In this document: one piece after another, positions 21,085 to 25,814 of the stretch
Layout: each line of letters starts with the position of its first letter
Numbering within the stretch: the first letter of the stretch is position 1
DNA from: a virus
Length of the DNA stretch: 27,782 bases
Reading direction: 5' to 3' (one strand)
Virus record (IMG/VR): IMGVR_UViG_3300044695_004891
Span: 1 to 27,782 of that record
The notes under the pieces: model-generated
Seen by the model: the letters and a program-made list of their open reading frames with translations, nothing else
Databases searched by the model: none
What the model was told of the DNA's origin: nothing
Program-made: the position numbers and the translations under genes

Positions 21085-21203
21085 AGTGGGTTTTTGTGCG
21101 CGAATTGGGCATCTTGGGATCTAAGTACTATCCCGTGCAAGGGCGTGCGGTGAAAAGAGGCACATTGCGATAAGATCGCGCGCAAATTGCGCTGGATGCA
21201 CAA
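21085..21203. promoter_or_regulatory. divergent immunity control region
   Basis: This 119-bp gap separates the minus excisionase-like gene from the plus HTH repressor-like gene. GGGAT (21116-21120) and ATCCC (21130-21134) form an inverted repeat with 9-bp spacer, centred on AGTACT. Nearer the plus gene, three half-sites of the phage palindrome cluster with odd spacing: TTGCG at 21165 and 21187 and CGCAA at 21181. TACTAT (21126-21131) could be a plus -10. Promoters here are not certain. Confidence 0.55.
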
Positions 21204-21632
21204 ATGAGCACGACTAGAAAACACGACAAAAACCACTGGGTGCGCGAAGGGCTGACTGCCAAGGGCTACACGCAGCGCGACCTGGCGCGCGCTTGGGGCG
21301 TGGCGGAGCCTTCCGTGTCGCGCTTCATCTCAGGCGAAGAAGGATCGGATCCGCCCCTATCTCGCGCCGTGACCCTAGCGGTAATGCTGGGGATTACTCT
21401 GGAAGAGGTAGCGCGGGGCTTAGGCTTAAGAGGTAGACGGGTCGAGCCTGTGGTGACGCAGGAGGCTGGCGTGCCTCCTGTTGGCACGTTCCGCATGGAC
21501 GTGCTGGGCGAGGGGCGCGTGCGTGTTGTGCTGGTGCAGGACGTCGCGCCCGATGTTGCGTCGCAGCTGATCTCAGTCCTGGGCGGCTCGAGTGACAGTG
21601 GGCGCGTCCGTGACCGTAAGGCGCGCGCGTAG
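21204..21632 (+). CDS. HTH repressor-like protein (candidate lysogeny repressor)
   Basis: 142 residues. The N-terminal HTH runs through LTAKGYTQRDLARAWGVAEP and SVSRFISGEEGSDPPLSRAV (about 17-60). The C-terminus (about 80-142) has VGTFRMDVLGEGRVRVVLVQ, then a basic end. It is too short for, and lacks, a LexA/CI-type Ser-Lys autoprotease domain, so induction would need another route. Plus orientation, opposite to the excisionase-like gene, is the usual repressor position. Its last 60 bp overlap the 3' end of the minus early operon tail to tail, so strong early transcription could interfere with its expression. Confidence 0.8.
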   Translation: MSTTRKHDKNHWVREGLTAKGYTQRDLARAWGVAEPSVSRFISGEEGSDPPLSRAVTLAVMLGITLEEVARGLGLRGRRVEPVVTQEAGVPPVGTFRMDVLGEGRVRVVLVQDVAPDVASQLISVLGGSSDSGRVRDRKARA

Positions 21633-21827
21633 GCCTTTGCCTTTCTCGATCGGCTTGTCTTCGGTGAGCGACTTGTATTCGCCGCACCAGTAGGACACCG
21701 CGACGCGGTGCGGCTGCGGGTAGCGGTGGCAGGTGCGAGATCCGCCCACCTGGCCCGCGGTGTAGCGACAATCGCCGCACGATGGTCCGCGCTTATTCAG
21801 CGCCGGCGCGTCGTTGTTGATGCTCAT
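21573..21827 (-). CDS. small Cys-rich protein (zinc-ribbon-like)
   Basis: 84 residues. GPSCGDCRYT, later RTCHRYPQPH and YWCGEYKS, give four Cys in a C-x2-C...C...C arrangement that could bind zinc. Small phage and bacterial proteins with this CxxCRY...C.RYPP...WCGEY pattern are widespread and uncharacterised. ATG overlaps the upstream TGA (ATGA), at one copy of a duplicated junction sequence. It is the last gene of the early minus operon and overlaps the convergent repressor-like gene by 60 bp. Confidence 0.72.
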   Translation of the reverse strand: MSINNDAPALNKRGPSCGDCRYTAGQVGGSRTCHRYPQPHRVAVSYWCGEYKSLTEDKPIEKGKGLRARLTVTDAPTVTRAAQD

Positions 21828-22042
21828 TCCTTTTCTCCCAGCGCCGCGCGGGCGTAAACGTCGGGCGGATCTTCGTTCTCACCATCCCATGCCTGGGCTT
21901 GCGCGGCCTTATCGCCCCATTCTGCGGCTTTGTCTTGCGTTGGTTCATACCCGATAGTCAGGATCTCGTTGCCGCGCAGGACCGCGGCCATCCAGAGGTC
22001 GCGCGCCGGGTCAAAACCAACGACGATCTGAAGATCGCTCAT
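21824..22042 (-). CDS. hypothetical early protein ending AALGEKE
   Basis: 72 residues, acidic, with DLQIVVGFDPARDLWMAAVL forming a beta-hairpin-like start and a helical C-terminus. No family recognised. Its final AALGEKE codons also contain the ribosome site for the next gene and are identical at DNA level to the end of the HigA-like gene. Start and stop both make ATGA overlaps, so it is translationally coupled on both sides. Confidence 0.7.
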   Translation of the reverse strand: MSDLQIVVGFDPARDLWMAAVLRGNEILTIGYEPTQDKAAEWGDKAAQAQAWDGENEDPPDVYARAALGEKE

Positions 22043-22332
22043 TGCTTTTCTCCTGCTTCGACGCGGTCTCTTTCAGCGTCGAGGATTGAGTTGATGAACT
22101 CTTCGTGCTTGAGCCCTTCCAGGAATAGGACACCTTCGTATCCCCAGATAGAAGCGGCCCACTCGCAAATAGCCGCGCGTAGCTTTTCGATTTCCGCATC
22201 CCGTTCGGCTACGGCCTTCAGCTGCCACGTCCCATCCGGTAATTGCACCACCGGCCATTCTGCCGGCACCACACCACTGCCGCGCGTAACGTGCGCGCTG
22301 CGTTCAGCGGCGGCATTTGACTGGTCAGTCAT
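22039..22332 (-). CDS. hypothetical early phage protein
   Basis: 97 residues. VVQLPDGTWQLKAVAERDAE forms a short beta segment leading into a helix, then CEWAASIWGYEGVLFLEGLK and a charged helical end. No family recognised. ATG at 22332 overlaps the HigA stop (ATGA), with GGGAG seven bases ahead inside HigA's last codons. Its own C-terminus ends AGEKQ, a diverged copy of the same junction cassette. It sits in the early operon just after the toxin-antitoxin pair. Confidence 0.7.
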   Translation of the reverse strand: MTDQSNAAAERSAHVTRGSGVVPAEWPVVQLPDGTWQLKAVAERDAEIEKLRAAICEWAASIWGYEGVLFLEGLKHEEFINSILDAERDRVEAGEKQ

Positions 22333-22592
22333 TCCTTTTCTCCCAGCGCCGCGCGATACTGCGCCTCCCTCCGGAGCCAGAACCCAGTGGTCGAACCGAG
22401 CACAGTAGCCAGACGCTCTGCTGCGTCCGGCGTCATGGTCGAACGGCCCTGGATCAGGTCGTTGACGTGCTTGCGCGTGAAGCCCAGCCGATCTGCCAGC
22501 TCCGCCTGCGTCCAACCGCGCTCGTCGAGGACATCGGCGATGGTCTCACCAGGAGGGGAGACCCAATCTAGGGCGAAGGCGGTCTCAGTCAT
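22329..22592 (-). CDS. higA: HigA-family antitoxin
   Basis: 87 residues. SPPGETIADVLDERGWTQAE is the HigA/VapI signature opening, followed by an XRE-type HTH (LADRLGFTRKHVNDLIQGRS) and LGSTTGFWLRREAQYRAAL, the usual end. HigA binds HigB and represses their promoter. Its gene follows the toxin gene, the usual higBA order, overlapping it by 8 bp. The start at 22592 gives the family N-terminus; longer versions are spurious. The C-terminal AALGEKE is shared with the 21824-22042 gene. Confidence 0.9.
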   Translation of the reverse strand: MTETAFALDWVSPPGETIADVLDERGWTQAELADRLGFTRKHVNDLIQGRSTMTPDAAERLATVLGSTTGFWLRREAQYRAALGEKE

Positions 22593-22905
22593 GGTAATCC
22601 CCAATAAACACGATCTCGATTGCAGTGACCCGTTTCCAATCAGCGCCGGTTGTCGACGCTTCCTGACGTGCCGCCCGGAAGACCAAACGCTGTCCACCAG
22701 CCAGGTCCAGCGCGAACTGACCCGCGCGGGACCCGCTCAGTGGATGCGGCCGGCCCGCGACCAACTCAGCCACCGTATCGGCGGCCTGGAGATCCGCGAG
22801 GCGGGACCGAAGCTTCCGAGCGCTGTCGGCCCCGAGCGCCTTGGTGGCCCCACGGGGGTCCGCGCAGAGCTTAGCAAGCTTCTTCGAGGCGAAAGATATA
22901 TCCAC
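22585..22905 (-). CDS. higB: HigB-family toxin (RelE superfamily mRNA interferase)
   Basis: 106 residues starting at GTG 22905; an in-frame stop two codons upstream excludes a longer form. ISFASKKLAKLCADP at the start, SARKLRSRLADLQAADT in the middle and AGQFALDLAGGQRLVF near residue 65 are the HigB family pattern. HigB cuts mRNA on the ribosome until neutralised by HigA. No clear ribosome site is seen. A 57-bp gap upstream contains TGATG...CATCA inverted repeats that may be the HigA operator, so the pair may have its own promoter inside the early operon. Confidence 0.87.
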   Translation of the reverse strand: MDISFASKKLAKLCADPRGATKALGADSARKLRSRLADLQAADTVAELVAGRPHPLSGSRAGQFALDLAGGQRLVFRAARQEASTTGADWKRVTAIEIVFIGDYHD

Positions 22906-22962
22906 GAATCAGGAAATTCAAGATTGATGAACCCATGGAGTGCATCATTTGATCCAAGTTGG

Positions 22963-23052
22963 TCAAGATGTCGGTTCGCGCGCCGCGCCCCAGTGATCGC
23001 CCTCGCGCTCCGCGATCACCAGGTTCTGCTCGAGCCTTTGCAGGAACGTCAT
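22963..23052 (-). CDS. 29-residue micro-protein
   Basis: Reads MTFLQRLEQNLVIAEREGDH and ends in AAREPTS, a short amphipathic helix. Support: GGGAGG lies about nine bases before the ATG, one of the better ribosome sites in the region, and the ATG overlaps the upstream stop as TGATG. No family can be assigned to such a short chain. It is followed by the gap that precedes the HigB toxin gene. Confidence 0.55.
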   Translation of the reverse strand: MTFLQRLEQNLVIAEREGDHWGAAREPTS

Positions 23053-23282
23053 CACAGCTGACCTCCCAAGGTTTCGCGTGCGATCGTCTTCATCTTCATG
23101 GCCGTGGACCAGACGACGGAAGGCGGCGGCATGTGGCCGACGTCGTCGGTGAGCTCTGCCATCGCGATCGCGTGCAGGCCGGTGCGCAGGCGGCCGTTCT
23201 CCTCGAGGAGAAGCCGCGCTTCGGCTTTCACCTGGACGAGCTCGGCGGTCACGCTGCTGGTGCTGTGGGCGTCGATTTCCAT
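23052..23282 (-). CDS. hypothetical early protein with helical core
   Basis: 76 residues, MEIDAHSTSSVTAELVQVKA, then EARLLLEENGRLRTGLHAIA, a coiled-coil-like helix, then MPPPSVVWSTAMKMKTIARE. No family recognised. ATG at 23282 has AAGGA seven bases ahead. A GTG at 23360 would lengthen it by 26 Ala/Gly/Pro residues across a hairpin-rich stretch, which I think is untranslated. It precedes the 29-residue gene in the early operon. Confidence 0.68.
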   Translation of the reverse strand: MEIDAHSTSSVTAELVQVKAEARLLLEENGRLRTGLHAIAMAELTDDVGHMPPPSVVWSTAMKMKTIARETLGGQL

Positions 23283-23304
23283 CTTGGTTTCCTTGTTCTG
23301 GGGG

Positions 23305-23392
23305 CCTCCGCCGGCCGCTAAGGGGGAGGGACTTGGCGCGCCGGCGGAGGTTTCCGCCACTACGGCGGAAGGCGTGGAGGGCTTCAGCCCTC
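23305..23392 (-). other. cluster of three hairpins between early genes
   Basis: Three perfect inverted repeats lie in a row: 23305-23315 with 23340-23350 (11 bp, CCTCCGCCGGC), 23352-23358 with 23364-23370 (7 bp, TTCCGCC), and 23377-23383 with 23386-23392 (7 bp, GAGGGCT). The last covers the stop of the upstream gene. No T-run follows. They may form a structured leader, a processing site or an attenuator within the early operon. Confidence 0.5.
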
Positions 23393-23641
23393 GAGCTCGT
23401 TGACGACCAATGTGGCGTATCCCGCGATGTCGCGCCAGTGGTCGATCTCGTGCGGATTGCCGTGTAGGGCGCGGCTGATCTTGTGGACAATCATGTCAAG
23501 GGCCTCGCGCTGGTAGGGCGTGAGGTTGTCCCATCCGTCAGGGCAGCGCATGGCGCGCTTCATGTTCTGCGCCCATGTGGCCTGCTCCTTATAGGGGCCA
23601 TGGGTCTTGCCGCGTTCCTCGAGGATGTTCGGGATGCTCAT
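23384..23641 (-). CDS. DUF6378-like (MazG-related helical) protein
   Basis: 85 residues. ILEERGKTHGPYKEQATWAQ, then LTPYQREALDMIVHKISRAL and HEIDHWRDIAGYATLVVNEL, matches the DUF6378 pattern of phage proteins. The conserved E, H and D residues resemble all-alpha NTP pyrophosphohydrolases (MazG-like), which would act on nucleotide pools. That activity is inference. ATG overlaps the upstream TGA (ATGA). It is followed by a hairpin cluster. Confidence 0.8.
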   Translation of the reverse strand: MSIPNILEERGKTHGPYKEQATWAQNMKRAMRCPDGWDNLTPYQREALDMIVHKISRALHGNPHEIDHWRDIAGYATLVVNELEG

Positions 23642-23829
23642 GCGCGTTGCTCCATGGCTTTGGCTTCCAGCGCGGCCAGCTGGCGGCCCAGCTCGCCCAG
23701 CTGCTGGTGCAGTCGGAATGCTTCGTGGCTTTCGGGGTGGGCCTGCTTGAGAAACTGCTCGAGCACGTCGATGCGCGCGCGGATCCGGCCAGGCGTATCG
23801 GGCCTGACGATATGCATCTGCTTCTTCAC
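23638..23829 (-). CDS. small helical hypothetical protein
   Basis: 63 residues from GTG 23829: (V)KKQMHIVRPDTPGRIRARID, then a continuous helix VLEQFLKQAHPESHEAFRLH and QQLGELGRQLAALEAKAMEQ, probably a coiled coil. GTG overlaps the preceding gene's stop as GTGA, with GGGAG about ten bases ahead. No family recognised. It lies in the early operon between a TM peptide and the DUF6378-like gene. Confidence 0.65.
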   Translation of the reverse strand: MKKQMHIVRPDTPGRIRARIDVLEQFLKQAHPESHEAFRLHQQLGELGRQLAALEAKAMEQRA

Positions 23830-23933
23830 AGGACGATCGCTCCCACCACAAGAATGAGCAGGATCACGGCGATAAAGCCGATGGTGCCGAGGATCGCCTC
23901 GACCCAAAATTTTGGCGCGTTGAAATCTCTCAT
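23826..23933 (-). CDS. 35-residue single-TM peptide
   Basis: MRDFNAPKFWVEAILGTIGF leads straight into IAVILLILVVGAIVL, one membrane helix with no cytoplasmic tail. AAGGAGG five bases before the ATG is the best ribosome site in the region, so it should be well expressed. The stop overlaps the next start as GTGA. Role unknown: an early membrane peptide, perhaps superinfection-related, rather than a lysis holin given its early position. Confidence 0.7.
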   Translation of the reverse strand: MRDFNAPKFWVEAILGTIGFIAVILLILVVGAIVL

Positions 23934-23943
23934 GTCTTCCTCC

Positions 23944-24243
23944 TTAAGCTTGAACTTGTGACGCTGCGCCAGAGGCGACGTCGAAACCGGCCCTGGTGAG
24001 CCACACAGCCTCCCCGTCTGATCCGACAAGACCAGCCTGCACGGCCGAGGAGACCAAGCCGGAAAGCGCCTTGCCGGAAGGCAGGTTCACGCGCTCGGAC
24101 GTGCAATCCAGGCAATCGCTCCAGACCTGGAAATTGGACTGAACGAACTCAACACCGCTGGGTGGGCGACCGTTGAAGGCGTTGTAGTCATTGGCGAAGA
24201 TCGCCTTGCAGAGGTTGATCTGGTTGTCGGTCGGCATTTGCAT
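23944..24243 (-). CDS. first gene of the early operon, hypothetical
   Basis: About 99 residues. From MPTDNQINLCKAIFANDYNA it continues with GVEFVQSNFQVWSDCLDC, then ALSGLVSSAVQAGLVGSDGE and AVWLTRAGFDVA. The second half resembles a small winged-helix-like fold, but no family is recognised. Three in-frame ATGs (24249, 24243, 24237) are close. 24243 has AAGGGAG eight bases ahead, and 24237 has GGAG six bases ahead, so both may be used. It lies just downstream of palindrome B and is probably the first product of the early promoter. Confidence 0.68.
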   Translation of the reverse strand: MQMPTDNQINLCKAIFANDYNAFNGRPPSGVEFVQSNFQVWSDCLDCTSERVNLPSGKALSGLVSSAVQAGLVGSDGEAVWLTRAGFDVASGAASQVQA

Positions 24244-24282
24244 CTCCATTGCTCCCTTCGCCCCGATCGGCGTCGGTCTCAT

Positions 24283-24313
24283 CTTGTAGACCGCCTTACG
24301 GGCTAGACGCAAG
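24283..24313 (-). promoter_or_regulatory. palindromic operator and promoter of the early operon (site B)
   Basis: CTTACG (24295-24300) and CGCAAG (24308-24313) form the phage palindrome with one mismatch and a 7-bp spacer GGCTAGA. On the minus strand TTGCGT (24312-24307) could be -35, with TACAAG (24288-24283) 18 bp on as -10. It shares 18 of 20 bases with site C, in the same orientation, across the core 24294-24313. Confidence 0.65.
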
Positions 24314-24371
24314 ACAGAAAATACGCCCTGCGAAAAAAGATTATCGCCCCGACGAAAGGCCAGGAAAGCGC

Positions 24372-24401
24372 CTTGCGCGCTAGACGCAATCCCACTATTG
24401 T
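24372..24401 (+). promoter_or_regulatory. palindromic operator and integrase promoter (site C)
   Basis: CTTGCG (24372-24377) and CGCAAT (24385-24390) give the same palindrome with spacer CGCTAGA. On the plus strand TTGCGC (24373-24378) is a possible -35 and TATTGT (24396-24401) a good -10, exactly 17 bp apart. The integrase ATG at 24429 follows 28 bases later. A repressor bound here would block RNA polymerase at the -35. Confidence 0.7.
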
Positions 24402-24428
24402 GCGGGGTACAAACCAATGGAGATGGCA

Positions 24429-25508
24429 ATGAAGGTGACCAAATTTGAGCGTTCCCCTGGCGTCTGGCGGATCCGCATCGAGACCAAGGACGAGGCCGGG
24501 CAGCGCAAGTTTTCGACCGAAACGCTGAAGGGATCAGAGATCGACGCGGAAGCGCGGCGCATCGAGATCCTCAAGGGCCACCGCGCCGGCGACCTGGTGC
24601 AGGTGACGGACGACACCGTGAAGCAGCACTGGACCCGCTGGCAGGCCAAGCGCGTCGCACTGAAGGCGATCTCGGAGCTCACGGCCCAGGGCCAGGCGGT
24701 GCTGATGGCCCCCTTCCTGCGCGACTACGGCGGCCGCCCTCTTCGCTCCATCACGGGCGACGACATTGAGGCCTTCTACCTGGGCCGCATCCGCCAGGTC
24801 GCGCCCGGCACGATGACCGTCACGCACCACCACCTCAAGGCCCTGTTCAACCAGGCCGTCGAGGCCGGCGTGCTGACCAAGAACCCCATGAAGAAGGTGG
24901 CCGCGCCCAAGGGCGAGAGCGATCCCCGCAAGCCCCTGGAGAAGCGCCACATCAAGGCCCTGCTGGCCTACGCTGCCGACAAGCCCTTCCTGTCGCGCAT
25001 GCTCCGCCTGGCGCTGCACACTGGCATGCGCCGCGGCGAGATGTGCGCCCTTCGCTGGTCCGACGTCGACCTCGAGCTGGGCGTGATCAACGTCTCCCGC
25101 ACGATCGTGCGCATCGGCACGGTCGAGTACGAGAAGAAGCCCAAGACCAAGAAATCCATCCGCTCCATCCGCCTGCCCAAGGTTCTGCTCGAGGAGCTGC
25201 GCGAAGCTGCCCAGGCGCCCAACCGCCCGGTCCTGGTCACCAAGTGGGGCGATCGGCCCACCCTGTCCTACATGACCAGCGCCACCAAGGACGCCCTGCG
25301 CGCCATCGGCCTGGACGAGGGCTATTGCCTGCATTCCACCCGGCACAGTCACGCCACCCACCTGCTGCGCGAGAAACTGCCGCTGAAGGCGATCTCTGAG
25401 CGCCTGGGGCATGCCAACGTGGAGGTCACCCTGGCGGTCTACGCCGGCGTCCTGACCGGCGACGACCAGGCCCTGGCGGACAGCATTGAACGGGTAATGG
25501 CGGCCTGA
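24429..25508 (+). CDS. int: tyrosine-family phage integrase
   Basis: 359 residues. An Arg/Lys-rich N-terminal arm-binding region, then a SAM-like core-binding domain (about 60-160). The catalytic domain has HTGMRRGEMCALRW (Arg about 201), TKKSIRSI (Lys about 241), CLHSTRHSHATHLL (His 302, Arg 305), LGHANV (His 328) and AVYAGV (Tyr 338). All catalytic residues are present, so it should be active. It inserts the phage into, and with Xis removes it from, the chromosome. ATG at 24429 is preferred over 24417 because GGAG is six bases ahead. Repressible promoter at site C. Confidence 0.95.
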   Translation: MKVTKFERSPGVWRIRIETKDEAGQRKFSTETLKGSEIDAEARRIEILKGHRAGDLVQVTDDTVKQHWTRWQAKRVALKAISELTAQGQAVLMAPFLRDYGGRPLRSITGDDIEAFYLGRIRQVAPGTMTVTHHHLKALFNQAVEAGVLTKNPMKKVAAPKGESDPRKPLEKRHIKALLAYAADKPFLSRMLRLALHTGMRRGEMCALRWSDVDLELGVINVSRTIVRIGTVEYEKKPKTKKSIRSIRLPKVLLEELREAAQAPNRPVLVTKWGDRPTLSYMTSATKDALRAIGLDEGYCLHSTRHSHATHLLREKLPLKAISERLGHANVEVTLAVYAGVLTGDDQALADSIERVMAA

Positions 25509-25520
25509 TTACCCGGCTTT
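25491..25520 (+). terminator. possible weak terminator at the integrase stop
   Basis: CGGGTAAT (25491-25498) pairs with ATTACCCG (25508-25515) around a 9-base loop containing most of the stop region, followed by GCTTTT. The stem spans the last integrase codons. It fits a short intrinsic terminator, but the same sequence is also part of the CGGGTAA repeat set and may be an integrase arm site instead. Confidence 0.4.
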
Positions 25521-25814
25521 TACCCGGCCGGGTAACGCGGTCGGGTAAAGCCGCCGCTAACTTTCAAGTAAAACATGATGGTTGGACGCGTATCCCACCA
25601 TCATGTGAGAACCGACCCCGCGTGCTATCTAGTTGATTTTCGTGCAACAGGCGACGCATCTAGTGCGCCGAAAAGCAGGGTTTGCGGCCTGTTCGGGTAA
25701 CGAAAAGAAAATGGTTGACTTGGGGCATGCAGACTTGCCAAGGTGGGCCGTGGCGTTCTTTCTCTGTCCTCCCTAAGCAACCTCCCCGGCCCCTCAAAAG
25801 GCCGGGGTTTTTTC
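25509..25814. other. gene-free region after integrase, candidate attP
   Basis: No credible gene in 306 bp between the convergent integrase and 25815-27782 genes. It holds most of six CGGGTAA-type repeats (25491, 25529, 25542, 25694 direct; 25509 and 25520 inverted), including the 16-bp palindrome TTACCCGGCCGGGTAA (25520-25535). It also has a 10-bp inverted repeat (25573-25582 with 25597-25606) and repeated ATCTAGT. Repeats flanking a core next to int are typical of attP arm sites. The crossover core cannot be identified without the host junction. Confidence 0.5.
25784..25813 (+). terminator. strong intrinsic terminator between convergent integrase and late genes
   Basis: CCCCGGCC (25784-25791) pairs with GGCCGGGG (25800-25807) around CCTCAAAA, followed by six T (25808-25813). 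This is a textbook rho-independent terminator for plus-strand transcription from the integrase side, and ends just before the stop of the minus 25815-27782 gene. It would keep integrase transcripts out of the late region. Confidence 0.9.

Noticed and set aside
21204-21632. Self-cleaving LexA/CI-type repressor.
   Set aside because: The protein is only 142 residues and has no Ser-Lys peptidase S24 motifs after the HTH.
25509-25814. A tRNA gene or host attachment gene remnant next to integrase.
   Set aside because: No cloverleaf, T-loop GGTTCGA pattern or CCA end could be built from the sequence.
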